From PGYT01 sp963675055 (GTDB lineage: Bacteria > Bacteroidota > Ignavibacteria > Ignavibacteriales > Melioribacteraceae): a stretch of DNA of 64,000 bases. The stretch spans positions 2,914,001 to 2,978,000 of the forward strand of contig CAXXJE010000002.1 of NCBI GenBank assembly GCA_963675055.2, in the 5' to 3' direction. The position numbers and the translations under genes were made by a program. Positions 34,051-43,160 of the stretch are shown here, one piece after another. The first letter of the stretch is position 1. The number at the start of each line of letters is the position of its first letter. Under the pieces are notes generated by a model. It was given only the letters and a program-made list of their open reading frames with translations, did not search any database and was not told where the DNA came from.

Positions 34051-35676
34051 CTAGATCTCTATCAGTTGATGCTCGAATTTATTAATTGACAGCTCATCAT
34101 AAATCCATTTTACTATATCATTACCGTACTTTATTGCGAATGTTGTATAGTTGAAAACTCTTTCCTGGTAATTCCCGTTTGGATATAAATTCACTCTCAA
34201 CCTGTCGAGTTGATTCAGTACAGTATCATTTTTCCTTTCAGCGGCTTTGTCAACCTTTCCCTTCATCTGAGATAAAGTCTGTAGCATTTTATCAAGTGTT
34301 CTGCCTGCGTTATCCACAAGAGTCGGATCAACTGCGTATACCATTTCTTTGAGTTTATCCATCGCTAATTTAATTTCATCTTCAACTGTCGCAAATCCGT
34401 TATCGGTATTAATCTCGGAAAGTTCTGCCATAACCTTCGTCTTCAGTTCTTTTTCATCCATAAGAATATCCGAAAAATCAAGATTGTATTTTTCAAGAAC
34501 TTTCATGATGTTCTTCTCGATGATAGTTGCGGAAGCCCTTGGATAAACAAACGGTTGTGGTACTTCAAAGTAGTTGTACAGAGGAATTACCTGCGCGAAG
34601 TATGCAATTTCACTTGGACCACCAACATAAAATCCGGTTGGGAGAATATAGTCCTGACAAATTGGTCTCAGGAGAACATTAGAACTGAAATCCTCAGGAT
34701 GTTCGTTTAACCTGTTTAGTAATTCTTCCTTGGTAAATTTGACCCTCTTATTTCGTAATCGAAAACCGGCTTCATCCGGTTCCAGAACATACCTTCCGGT
34801 TCCTTCGGTAATGAATAAATTGATTGGCCTGACCTTTACCTGCGCATGGTAATTTTCCTCAAGATCAGCACTTCGTTGAATAGCATTGTCGGTATGAAAT
34901 TGGAAGTTCTCAATTTCTTTTTGATATACCGGTCGAAGCATTTTCTTGATCTTCGAATCCTGAGGGTCGAAGATTACCAACCCGTATTCTCCAAAAAGTT
35001 TATTTAGTAGTTTTCGAAAGGCTGTCTTAAAGTCCGTTCCGACTTTATAGAAATCCTTTATATATCCGGCGAGTTCTTCCTTGAATTCAGAGTCTCTCAT
35101 ATCTGCTAAAAACTCATCAATAACCTGCTGAAAGTTTTCTCCGAATGAGATATTTCCAACGCTTCCTCTGTTTGTTTCCTCATCTTTACCGTCATTATAA
35201 GTTATGGTCTTAAAGTTATTCGTCTTATCGAGTATATTTACGTAAGATACTTCATCGAAATCATGATCATTGCCTTCAAGCCAGAAAACCGGAACGAAAT
35301 TGAAATCATCATAACTGTCCCGCAGCTGTCTACATAATTTAATTGCAGTTATAGTTTTATATATTGTATAAAGAGGTCCGCCGAATATAGAAAGTTGCTG
35401 ACCGGTAACAACAGCAATTGTCTTATCCTTACCGAGAAGGGCAATATTGGATTCAGTCGATTTGGATATATCGATTCCGTTGTATTGCTCGCTGAGTATT
35501 TCCGGAAGAAGGTTTCTGTGCAGTCGCTGCGATCCGGAAATTTCCGCAAATTTCTCTCTGTATAAACTCGTATCTCTGAAATCCTGTTTATAAAAGGATT
35601 GAACCTTTTCAAAATTGTAAAGATAGTCGAGATAGAGATCATTGAATCCGGGTATTTCGGAATATTTAAGGAACAT
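34051..35676 (-). CDS. bshC: Bacillithiol biosynthesis cysteine-adding enzyme BshC
   Basis: Adds cysteine to glucosaminyl-malate in the last step of bacillithiol synthesis. 541 residues from ATG 35676 (a TTG directly before it gives one more residue) behind a GGGGG-containing ribosome site. Family motifs: VVTGQQLSIFGGPLYTIYKT (about 90-109), PVFWLEGNDHDFDEV, VRPINLFITEGTGRYVL, LLRPICQDYILPTGFYVGGP, and a C-terminal coiled coil. bshA and bshB are not in the window. Bacillithiol occurs in many Bacteroidota/Chlorobiota relatives, consistent with the suggested lineage. Confidence 0.95.
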   Translation of the reverse strand: MFLKYSEIPGFNDLYLDYLYNFEKVQSFYKQDFRDTSLYREKFAEISGSQRLHRNLLPEILSEQYNGIDISKSTESNIALLGKDKTIAVVTGQQLSIFGGPLYTIYKTITAIKLCRQLRDSYDDFNFVPVFWLEGNDHDFDEVSYVNILDKTNNFKTITYNDGKDEETNRGSVGNISFGENFQQVIDEFLADMRDSEFKEELAGYIKDFYKVGTDFKTAFRKLLNKLFGEYGLVIFDPQDSKIKKMLRPVYQKEIENFQFHTDNAIQRSADLEENYHAQVKVRPINLFITEGTGRYVLEPDEAGFRLRNKRVKFTKEELLNRLNEHPEDFSSNVLLRPICQDYILPTGFYVGGPSEIAYFAQVIPLYNYFEVPQPFVYPRASATIIEKNIMKVLEKYNLDFSDILMDEKELKTKVMAELSEINTDNGFATVEDEIKLAMDKLKEMVYAVDPTLVDNAGRTLDKMLQTLSQMKGKVDKAAERKNDTVLNQLDRLRVNLYPNGNYQERVFNYTTFAIKYGNDIVKWIYDELSINKFEHQLIEI

Positions 35677-35800
35677 CAAACCCCCTTAAGATTTTATATA
35701 ATAGTTTTTAATACTAACAGTAATATTAAAACTATGAATTTTCATCTGCATTATTAATATTTACAAACTAAATCTAAATTCAAATACAATTATCGTGAAT

Positions 35801-36667
35801 ATGAAATTCAGCATCAAGACGTTACTGGTATTCGTTCTAATAATTAATCTAAATATTTCTGCACAATCGGGACTATTTGAATTCCTGCCCGATTCACTTC
35901 AGTTTGTTCCGCTTAAAGCTAATCATCAGGAAGCTCGTGTCGGAATTCTGTATTATCCTGAAACCGGTTACCTGAAGGTTGATATTGGTAACAATATAGA
36001 CTTGTTAAAGTTCAATTTGTCAGATGAGACCAGTGTTAATGTCGGTATCGAATTTATGGCATACGCACTTTCAACAAACTACCAGGGTAAGCGTCTGCAG
36101 ATAGATGCATTGGATGGATTTTTCGGCGGACATGCGTCAGCGAAGTTCGGATCAGGAAATAGCTATTATCTATCTAGGTTAAGAATAATTCACAACAGCG
36201 CTCATTTCGTGGATGGACATTATGATTTCAGGGATGATAAGTGGCGGGACAATATCGAACCTATACCTTTTACCCAGGACTTTGGAGAACTAACAGTTGC
36301 CGGAGTGAACTCACTTGGATCAGTTAAAATTAGATGCTTTGCTAGCATTGCTTATTCAACTCTTGTGCGTCCTCATATAATAAAAAAGTATTCAGGCAAT
36401 TTCGGAGTGGAAGTACATAGCGATTCAATTATAGGAAGCGCTTTTAACCATCCTGTGAATCTATTCTTTGCGAACTATAATCGATACGCGGGAATGCCCA
36501 AGTATAATTTAAGCACAAGCAATCAGGCTGGAGTAAAGTTCGGTGAGTGGAACGGGAAAGGAATAGTATTGTACCTTTCGTATTACTATGGGAACGATAT
36601 TCTCAGTGAGTACTATTTCAAGCGTGATTCTAAATTCGGAATTGGATTTACTGCTGACTTTAATTAG
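35801..36667 (+). CDS. Outer-membrane protein, DUF1207-like (paralogue of 41062 gene)
   Basis: 288 residues from ATG 35801 (GTG 35795 adds two). Signal peptide about 1-22 (ISAQ). The mature part is a string of amphipathic beta strands ending in an aromatic-containing strand (GIGFTADFN), as in outer-membrane barrels. FLPDSLQFVPLKANHQEARVG and NSAHFVDGHY correspond to segments of the gene at 41062-41928 (FSANYLEPKLG, ISAHLVDGLY) and resemble the DUF1207 family. Stop codon overlaps the stop of the convergent membrane-protein gene. Function unknown. Confidence 0.62.
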   Translation: MKFSIKTLLVFVLIINLNISAQSGLFEFLPDSLQFVPLKANHQEARVGILYYPETGYLKVDIGNNIDLLKFNLSDETSVNVGIEFMAYALSTNYQGKRLQIDALDGFFGGHASAKFGSGNSYYLSRLRIIHNSAHFVDGHYDFRDDKWRDNIEPIPFTQDFGELTVAGVNSLGSVKIRCFASIAYSTLVRPHIIKKYSGNFGVEVHSDSIIGSAFNHPVNLFFANYNRYAGMPKYNLSTSNQAGVKFGEWNGKGIVLYLSYYYGNDILSEYYFKRDSKFGIGFTADFN

Positions 36668-37140
36668 CCGCTAATGTGGTAAATTATGCCAAGTATGATA
36701 ATGATTGATGGAATGAGTTTTATAACGTACTGATTTATCCCGAATCTGGATAGCCATCTGAGAATCTTATCAGTCCAAACGAATTCAGGACCAATGTGTT
36801 TGAGATTTCCTCTTAGAGCTAATGCTACGGTTAAATCATGCACGACCCATCGAATAAATATACTTAAACAAAGGAGTAAGAGGGCAAAGATATAATCATC
36901 ACTTACTACATAAATTAGAATAGCTATTCCGATTTTTGTCATGGCTTTTTCAAGGCTGTCCCAAAATTTCCAATTGACTTCATGGGATATTATTTTTTCC
37001 TCAAGTATATGCGAATCATTTCCGGGTAGTTTATTGCGCAGTAATTCCACTTCTTTCACAACATGTGTATCATGAAGTCCCTGGAAAATGTAATATACAA
37101 TCCAGAATATAGTTGATATTATAAAGATAAGTGGCAGCAC
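36664..37140 (-). CDS. Hypothetical integral membrane protein
   Basis: 158 residues starting at GTG 37140, with hydrophobic segments at about 1-20 (LPLIFIISTIFWIVYYIF), 70-98 (IGIAILIYVVSD..IFALLLLCLSIFIRW) and 138-157 (VIKLIPSIIIILGIIYHI). The loop after the first helix is charged (HVVKEVELLRNKL). I do not recognise a family. It stands alone on the minus strand, between the two plus-strand groups, with overlapping stops on its 3' side. Confidence 0.55.
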   Translation of the reverse strand: MLPLIFIISTIFWIVYYIFQGLHDTHVVKEVELLRNKLPGNDSHILEEKIISHEVNWKFWDSLEKAMTKIGIAILIYVVSDDYIFALLLLCLSIFIRWVVHDLTVALALRGNLKHIGPEFVWTDKILRWLSRFGINQYVIKLIPSIIIILGIIYHISG

Positions 37141-37233
37141 ATTCAGATTGAAATTTTTGAAAAAAACGAATGAATTTTATAAAGGATTAATTATTTATCG
37201 TAAATTTATTCTTATCTATCTAAGATACTAAAT

Positions 37234-38196
37234 ATGACAGAAAAACAGAGACGATTCTCAAACCGGAATACACTGTTCACTTTGTTGCGCTTCATAATTG
37301 CAGGCGGCTTAATAATTTATCTTGTCTATTATCTGGATTATGAGAAAATTATTGATAGCCTGACATTTGCAGACTATCGAATTGTTTTACTCGTTTTTCT
37401 TATGTCATTCCTAAATCTCTTTCTGCAATATAAAAAGTGGCAGCTCGTGGCCGGTAAACAACTGGGTATTCAAAATAAACGGGATGTAATTCACTCGTTG
37501 TTCTTCGGGATTTCTGCCGGAGCATTTACACCAATGAAGATAGGAGAGTATGCGGGCAGAGCAATTCCGTTTAAGAACCATGGTGTTGTTGAAGTCTCGA
37601 TTGCGACTTTAATAGATAAAATAGTCCCATTGCTTATCATACTTATTATCGGCGCAATACTCCTTCCGGTTTATCTTGTTTCTCAAAATATATTATCTGC
37701 GCTCGGCTTACTGTTTATGCTAAGTGTTATAATATTTATAGCCGGTTTAATACTTTTTCTAAAATCCAAAACCGGAGAATGGCTTAGACGAATTATTGAT
37801 AGGTTAAGCAAAGTCAAACTGATAAAGAAAACTATTGACCAATTTGGAGTTATAGGTTTGGTGAGAGGAAGGTATTTATACAAACTTATATTCCTGTCGT
37901 TCTTATTTCATCTTACTTTCACAACACAATTTTCTTTATTACTAGTTGCGTTTTCACATCAATGGAATTTTCTTTTATACCTCTATATGGCGAATCTTGT
38001 GATATTCATTCAGGTAATAATTCCGCCTGTTGCTTTCGGGGAGCTGGGCATCCGTGAAGGAGCAGCAGTATATTTCGCGGAAAATCTCGGTATGATCGCA
38101 TCTATCGGATTTAATGCTGCTTTGCTATTATTTGTAATTAATTTTATTCTGCCGTCCGTTTACGGACTTTATTTTTTAATAAGAAGAAAAAAATGA
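37234..38196 (+). CDS. Flippase-like membrane protein, UPF0104 / lysylphosphatidylglycerol-synthase TM family
   Basis: 320 residues with about eight membrane segments. Family features: SFLNLFLQYKKWQLVAGKQLG, the G-A-F-TPMKIGEYAGRA motif (about 92-106) and the C-terminal PPVAFGELGIREGAAVYF motif (about 264-281). Members transport or modify lipids or lipid-linked sugars (AglD2/MprF transmembrane part). First gene of a tightly packed run with two GT2 enzymes and a deacetylase, so a role in envelope polysaccharide or glycolipid export is likely but inferred from context. Confidence 0.82.
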   Translation: MTEKQRRFSNRNTLFTLLRFIIAGGLIIYLVYYLDYEKIIDSLTFADYRIVLLVFLMSFLNLFLQYKKWQLVAGKQLGIQNKRDVIHSLFFGISAGAFTPMKIGEYAGRAIPFKNHGVVEVSIATLIDKIVPLLIILIIGAILLPVYLVSQNILSALGLLFMLSVIIFIAGLILFLKSKTGEWLRRIIDRLSKVKLIKKTIDQFGVIGLVRGRYLYKLIFLSFLFHLTFTTQFSLLLVAFSHQWNFLLYLYMANLVIFIQVIIPPVAFGELGIREGAAVYFAENLGMIASIGFNAALLLFVINFILPSVYGLYFLIRRKK

Positions 38197-39329
38197 TTTA
38201 CATTATTTCTTTCAGTCTGATGTTGATGCTGCATTATTTTTTATTCCTGCGAAGAATAAGCAAGGGGATAGATGCGTTAAGTCAGGGTACCGGTAGAAGA
38301 AAATCAACTGAAAGGGTGAACGTCAGTATTGTAATTCCATTCAGGAATGAGTCCGAGGTTATTGGAAATTTGGTTGATACTGTGAACCTACTGGATTATC
38401 CCCTTTCAGACTATGAAGTTGTTTTCGTAGATGATGATTCAACAGACGACACTGCTGAGATTATTGCAGGTTCAATGCGGTATGATAATTGGAAAGTAAT
38501 TCAGTCCGGCAAGAGTGAAGCAGACAGGGCTCATAAAAAGAATGCAGTTAGCGAAGCAATTAGCATCGCACAAGGTGAGATAATTTTTCAAACGGATGCG
38601 GATTGCAAACTTCCACCTAACTGGATTGAAACAATGCTAAGTAGTTTTAACGAGAACACAGCTATGGTTGCCGGACCGGTTACTTTTGAGAACGAGGGAA
38701 GTTTATTTGAGAAACTGCAGAAACTTGAGTACGCAGGCTTATCATTAGCCGGTGCGGGATTAACAGGCGCACAGAATCCTAAAATATGTTCTGCTGCAAA
38801 TCTTGCATTTAGGAAATCGGTGTTCATTGAAGTCGGCGGATATAAAGAGAATCTGAATTTGTCCTCCGGAGATGATGAACTGCTTATGCAGAAGATTGCT
38901 GCGAATACTAATTACAATATCAATTATTGCATGGATAAAGAGGCGCTGGTAACAACGAGATCAAACGAGTCTGTAAAGGAGTTTGCCAATCAGAGGAAGA
39001 GATGGGCCAGCAAAAGTCTGTTTTACAGCGATCAGCTATTTATTGTACGACTGGTGTTTATATTTCTTTTTTATTTCTCGCTGCTCCTATTGCCGCTTCT
39101 TTCATTGTTTGGCAATGCTAATTCTGTATTTGCATTCCTTGTGTTACTGGCCGGCAAAACTTTGATTGAATTCAATGTATTAAAAAAGGGGAGTGGAATA
39201 TTTTTCAGTAAGCGGTTATTGAAATATATTATCCTCGCTGAAATAGTGCAAATTCCCTACATAGTATATGCATCGGTCGCCGGCATTTTCGGAGGATATA
39301 AATGGAAAGGGAGGGAGGTAAAAAGATAG
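38193..39329 (+). CDS. Family 2 glycosyltransferase (membrane-associated)
   Basis: 378 residues. N-terminal hydrophobic helix, then a GT-A domain with SIVIPFRNES (about 48-57), VFVDDDSTDDTAEI (about 78-91) and the DxD region FQTDADCKLP (about 131-140); the ED/QxxRW-type acceptor motif appears as NQRKRWASKS. Two or three C-terminal membrane helices. It overlaps the flippase gene by four bases and abuts the deacetylase gene. The donor and acceptor sugars are unknown. The gene at 39953 is a related GT2. Confidence 0.88.
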   Translation: MIYIISFSLMLMLHYFLFLRRISKGIDALSQGTGRRKSTERVNVSIVIPFRNESEVIGNLVDTVNLLDYPLSDYEVVFVDDDSTDDTAEIIAGSMRYDNWKVIQSGKSEADRAHKKNAVSEAISIAQGEIIFQTDADCKLPPNWIETMLSSFNENTAMVAGPVTFENEGSLFEKLQKLEYAGLSLAGAGLTGAQNPKICSAANLAFRKSVFIEVGGYKENLNLSSGDDELLMQKIAANTNYNINYCMDKEALVTTRSNESVKEFANQRKRWASKSLFYSDQLFIVRLVFIFLFYFSLLLLPLLSLFGNANSVFAFLVLLAGKTLIEFNVLKKGSGIFFSKRLLKYIILAEIVQIPYIVYASVAGIFGGYKWKGREVKR

Positions 39330-39965
39330 ATGAAGTACAAATACGATCCTCCGGCATTATTGAAAAAAGTATTCAGTCAATTTCACTGGAATACATCGAA
39401 CAGTAAAGTACTGCTTACATTTGATGACGGACCGGACCCTGATTCCACACCTGTTATACTTGAACAGCTTAATAAATATTCGCTTAAAGCTCTATTTTTC
39501 TGTGTCGGTGAAAACTTGCAAAGATATCCTGATCTCGCGCAGCAGATTATTGAATCCGGCCACGTTATTGGAAGTCATACATTTAGCCATAAAAATATCA
39601 GGAAGTTATTGTTGCATGAAGTGAAAAACGAGCTGGAAGAGTTTAATAAAGTTTACAACGACCTGATCGGCACATTCCCGAAATATTTCAGACCGCCGTA
39701 TGGCCGGTTCACAATAAATCTCAGAAGTTTGCTTAAATCATACGGAATGCAGAATGTTATGTGGTCGCTTCTTACTTACGATTATAAAAATGAGCTAAAT
39801 ATTCTTAAATTTGCCGTTACGAATTATTTGAGTCCTGATTCTATCATAGTTTTACATGATAGTAAAAAATCCCTGGAGACAATCACCGACGCGTTGGATT
39901 TTATTTACCGCGAGGTTGTTGAGAGGAAATATGAGTTTGGAGATCCTGCTGAATGTTTGAGATAG
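39330..39965 (+). CDS. Polysaccharide deacetylase, NodB family
   Basis: 211 residues, carbohydrate esterase 4 fold. Catalytic/metal motifs: LLTFDDGPD (residues 28-36), SHTFSH (82-87) and FRPPYGRF, and the late motif IIVLHDS. No signal peptide is visible, so it probably acts on cytoplasmic, lipid-linked intermediates or is exported otherwise. Begins immediately after the upstream GT2 stop and overlaps the next GT2 gene by 13 bases, so the four genes are certainly co-transcribed if expressed. Confidence 0.9.
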   Translation: MKYKYDPPALLKKVFSQFHWNTSNSKVLLTFDDGPDPDSTPVILEQLNKYSLKALFFCVGENLQRYPDLAQQIIESGHVIGSHTFSHKNIRKLLLHEVKNELEEFNKVYNDLIGTFPKYFRPPYGRFTINLRSLLKSYGMQNVMWSLLTYDYKNELNILKFAVTNYLSPDSIIVLHDSKKSLETITDALDFIYREVVERKYEFGDPAECLR

Positions 39966-41059
39966 TATTCCTTGTAGCCATATCAATATATTTTATTCAG
40001 ACTGTTATATTTATCATTGGTGCGCGAAAAACTTTCAATAAACTGGATAAAGGAGAGTTACCTTCAATTAGCGTTATTGTCGCAGCCAGGAATGAAGAAG
40101 ACAATATTCTGGATTGTATGACATCTCTGGATAAATTGGTTTATCCGTCAGACAAGATCGAAATTATTATTGTAAATGATCGATCCGATGATAGAACCGG
40201 CGAGATTATTGAAGAGTTTATCAGTGACAAGTCCAAATTCAGATCTATCCATAAAGTTGATCAAATTGCACACCTCCGCGGTAAAACAAATGCAATTGCA
40301 AATGCAATAAGGATATCATCTGGTGAAGTAATTCTCACTACCGATGCTGATTGTATTGTTTCACCGACATGGGCTATTACACTTGCCTCTTATTATGAAG
40401 ATGATGTTGCGATGGTTTGCGGCTATACGGATCAGTTCGAGCGTAATTCGTTTGAAGCAATGCAATCGCTGGATTTCATTTATCTTCTTACGGTTGCATC
40501 GGGTACGATGAATCTGGGTAAGCCGCTGAGCTGCATTGGTAACAACATGTCGTACAGACGTTCAGTGTATGATGAAATAGGGGGATATGAAGCTATTCCG
40601 TTTTCGGTAACTGAGGATTCAAAGCTGCTTATTGCAATGCATAAGCTCGGTAAATATAAAATTATTTATCCGACTGATGCCGGCGGACTTGTTACTTCAA
40701 AGGCCTGTCCCGATTATAAAACACTTTACTGGCAGAAGAAAAGATGGGGAGTCGGCGGACTTGACAGTGATATTGCAGGTTATGCACTCCTCGGCTCAAC
40801 ATTTATTGCACATTTGTGCATCCTCGCGTCAACGTTCCTGTTTTCTGCTAATGTGTTTTATTTGATTTTTTTCAAATTCATTATGGATTATTATTTTCTT
40901 AAGATTATCTATGATGAATTGAAACTCAAACTGCGCTTTAAATATTTTTTAGCCTTTGAACTGTATTTTATTATCTACGTAATTATACTGCCCGTTTCAC
41001 TCGTTCTTAGTAAAAAGGTAAAGTGGAAGGGAAGAGAATACAATAACGGAGTGAATTAA
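39953..41059 (+). CDS. Family 2 glycosyltransferase, second copy
   Basis: 368 residues. N-terminal membrane helix (IVFLVAISIYFIQTVIFIIGA), GT-A motifs SVIVAARNEEDNI, IIIVNDRSDDRTGEI and the DxD region LTTDADCIVS; acceptor motif QKKRWGVGG; C-terminal membrane helices ending in WKGREYN, the same ending as the upstream GT2 (YKWKGREVKR). The shared tail suggests an old duplication around the deacetylase. Overlaps the deacetylase gene by 13 bases. Confidence 0.87.
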   Translation: MFEIVFLVAISIYFIQTVIFIIGARKTFNKLDKGELPSISVIVAARNEEDNILDCMTSLDKLVYPSDKIEIIIVNDRSDDRTGEIIEEFISDKSKFRSIHKVDQIAHLRGKTNAIANAIRISSGEVILTTDADCIVSPTWAITLASYYEDDVAMVCGYTDQFERNSFEAMQSLDFIYLLTVASGTMNLGKPLSCIGNNMSYRRSVYDEIGGYEAIPFSVTEDSKLLIAMHKLGKYKIIYPTDAGGLVTSKACPDYKTLYWQKKRWGVGGLDSDIAGYALLGSTFIAHLCILASTFLFSANVFYLIFFKFIMDYYFLKIIYDELKLKLRFKYFLAFELYFIIYVIILPVSLVLSKKVKWKGREYNNGVN

Positions 41060-41061
41060 TA

Positions 41062-41928
41062 TTGGGTACCCTTAAAAAAATTGTTTCTATACTTTCTATC
41101 ACAATTTCTGTTATAGCTCAGGAACGGGGTGAGTTTTTTCCATCCGGATTGAATATTCAGCCTTTCAGTGCCAATTATCTTGAGCCAAAACTGGGATTCC
41201 TGTTTAATCTAAATCAAAGTGTACAGTCTGATAACCAGAACACACTTAGATTAGAGATCGGAAACTCTATAGACGTATATAGATACAAATTAAACGAAAA
41301 TGCAGTTCTATCTTTTGGCGCTGATCTGTTTACTTATTCGAGACTAAGAAGTGAAGATAATTTTAAGTTTCCTGTGGAGACTATTGATTATCTGTTTGGA
41401 TTGAATGTCGGATATAAAACCGTGGAAGGAAACAGATCGTACGGTTTAAGAGTTAGATTCAGTCATATCAGCGCTCATCTGGTTGACGGACTTTACAGGA
41501 GCGGAAACTTCGGTGATGATAATTATACGGACTGGACGAACAGTTACCCATTTGTTTACAGCAAAGAATTTGTCGAGTTAATACCATTCTATTCTATTAA
41601 TGAGTTAAGGGGATATGCCGGACTGACTTACAACTACAATATTAAGCCGGCTGAATTGGGGAAGACAGGATTTCAACTTGGGTTCGATTACTTTAATGAT
41701 TTTTTCGATGATGATAACATTTACCCCTTTGCTGCTTATGATTTACGAGTTACAAAATTAAAAGATTATGCAGCGAACCATTCGGTAAATTTAGGCATCA
41801 AATTAGGGAATAAGCACGGACGCGGATTTAGTATTTATTTACATTATTTTGATGGTAATAGTATACACGGTGAATTTTGGTACAGGAAAATTTCTTACAC
41901 TGCGTTAGGCTTTAATTTGGATTTATAA
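41062..41928 (+). CDS. Outer-membrane protein, DUF1207-like (paralogue of 35801 gene)
   Basis: 288 residues. The only start giving a signal peptide is TTG 41062 (KKIVSILSITISVIAQ), two bases after the GT2 stop, so translation is probably coupled. Mature protein is beta-rich with alternating aromatic strands and ends YTALGFNLDL. Conserved segments with the gene at 35801 (EIGNSIDVYRYKLNENA against DIGNNIDLLKFNLSDET, SAHLVDG, GRGFSIYLHYFDGN) show common descent. Its place in the polysaccharide operon suggests a surface or export role. Confidence 0.6.
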   Translation: MGTLKKIVSILSITISVIAQERGEFFPSGLNIQPFSANYLEPKLGFLFNLNQSVQSDNQNTLRLEIGNSIDVYRYKLNENAVLSFGADLFTYSRLRSEDNFKFPVETIDYLFGLNVGYKTVEGNRSYGLRVRFSHISAHLVDGLYRSGNFGDDNYTDWTNSYPFVYSKEFVELIPFYSINELRGYAGLTYNYNIKPAELGKTGFQLGFDYFNDFFDDDNIYPFAAYDLRVTKLKDYAANHSVNLGIKLGNKHGRGFSIYLHYFDGNSIHGEFWYRKISYTALGFNLDL

Positions 41929-41929
41929 T

Positions 41930-42952
41930 ATGGCAGAACATTATAGTAAACCTACATTCACATGGAATTTCCGGGATTCGATAAAGATTAAAAAGGATCG
42001 CCCCATAATTAATCTCGGATTGTTCCTTATTACATTTGCTACTACGGTTATCGCCGGTGCGGAGTGGACTTCTGGTAGTTTGGGACAACCTATGGAATTT
42101 TCCCGGCTTATTGCATTAGGTTTGCCTTATGCTGTTTCAATTCTATTCTTTTTATCAGCTCATGAATTCGGACATTACTTTGCCGCAAAGTATCATGGTG
42201 TTAACGCGTCATTGCCGTATTATATTCCTTTTCCTCCAATTCCCATATTTCTTAATTTCGGAACGATGGGCGCTGTAATTAAGACCAGGAGCCGTATTCC
42301 GAATAACAAGATTATGTTCGATATTGGTGTCGCGGGACCGATTGCAGGCTTTATTGCCAGTCTGATAATACTCACTTATGGTTTTCTGAATGTACCGCCG
42401 GTAGAGTATATTCTTTCAATTCATCCGGATTATTTTAGTCCACAATACGGGGCGGATGGACTCTCACTGCAATTTGGAGATACAATACTGTTCTCCTTCT
42501 TCAGAGAGATTTTTGTTAGTCCGGGAACATTCTTCCCGCCAATGACAGAGATATATCACTTTCCTTATCTGTGTGTCGGCTGGTTCGGACTATTTGTTAC
42601 AACCCTGAATATGATTCCTATCGGTCAGTTGGATGGCGGTCATATTATCTTTAGTATGTTCGGAGGGAAGAAGCACGAGTCGATAGCCAGTGTTTCTCTA
42701 ATTCTTATTATAATCATGGGAGTTGTCGGGATTGTAGATGCTTTTATGGAACTTAATCTAAATTTCGGTTGGTCAGGCTGGCTGTTTTGGGGTCTGATAT
42801 TATATTTCATTATTAAGGTTAAACATCCACCCGTTCCTGAGTTCGAGGAATTATCGACCGGGAGAATGATTTTGGGATATTTCAGCCTGATAATATTGAT
42901 CTTATCCTTTTCTCCAAGTCCCATTGTGTTCTCTCTTCCGCCGGGCATATGA
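41930..42952 (+). CDS. Site-2-type membrane metalloprotease, M50 family
   Basis: 340 residues, about six to seven membrane segments. Zinc motif HEFGH at residues 78-82 inside a membrane helix (LSAHEFGHYFAAKYHG) and the third-ligand motif NMIPIGQLDGGHI further on; GVAGPIAGF and the FGTMGAVIKTRS segment fit the EGY1/plastid-like and cyanobacterial branch lacking a PDZ domain. Predicted to cleave transmembrane substrates such as anti-sigma factors. Follows the barrel gene by one base, so it probably shares its transcript. Confidence 0.92.
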   Translation: MAEHYSKPTFTWNFRDSIKIKKDRPIINLGLFLITFATTVIAGAEWTSGSLGQPMEFSRLIALGLPYAVSILFFLSAHEFGHYFAAKYHGVNASLPYYIPFPPIPIFLNFGTMGAVIKTRSRIPNNKIMFDIGVAGPIAGFIASLIILTYGFLNVPPVEYILSIHPDYFSPQYGADGLSLQFGDTILFSFFREIFVSPGTFFPPMTEIYHFPYLCVGWFGLFVTTLNMIPIGQLDGGHIIFSMFGGKKHESIASVSLILIIIMGVVGIVDAFMELNLNFGWSGWLFWGLILYFIIKVKHPPVPEFEELSTGRMILGYFSLIILILSFSPSPIVFSLPPGI

Positions 42953-43160
42953 TCCATTTTTCACTTGATTATCAAATACGCTCTGAATAAATTGGCGTCT
43001 CATTAAAAAAAGGATTGAGATATATAGAGAAATTGCTACTTTGACAATAAATTTATCAATGAATTCAAGGCGGTTTCTCTGTTATGCTTAAACTTTCTCT
43101 AAGCCCCCACAGTATAACATCCGAATATTTTCATTTAATTTCATTATCGGGATTAATAAA
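42953..43160 (+). promoter_or_regulatory. Intergenic region with a -35-like box and palindrome
   Basis: About 208 bases without a gene between the M50 protease and the lipoprotein. TTGACA lies at 43041-43046 and overlaps the start of a near-palindrome, ATAAATTTAT (43047-43056); longer arms agagaaa (43026-43032) and tttctct (43074-43080) flank it. No good -10 box follows at 17 bases. I treat it as a possible regulatory region of the lipoprotein-BNR-PorV-like run. Confidence 0.3.

Noticed and set aside
35703..35733. Imperfect inverted repeat agtttttaata/tattaaaact in the bshC-barrel gap
   Set aside because: One arm carries an extra T and the DNA is very AT-rich; chance occurrence cannot be excluded, so it is not listed as a feature.
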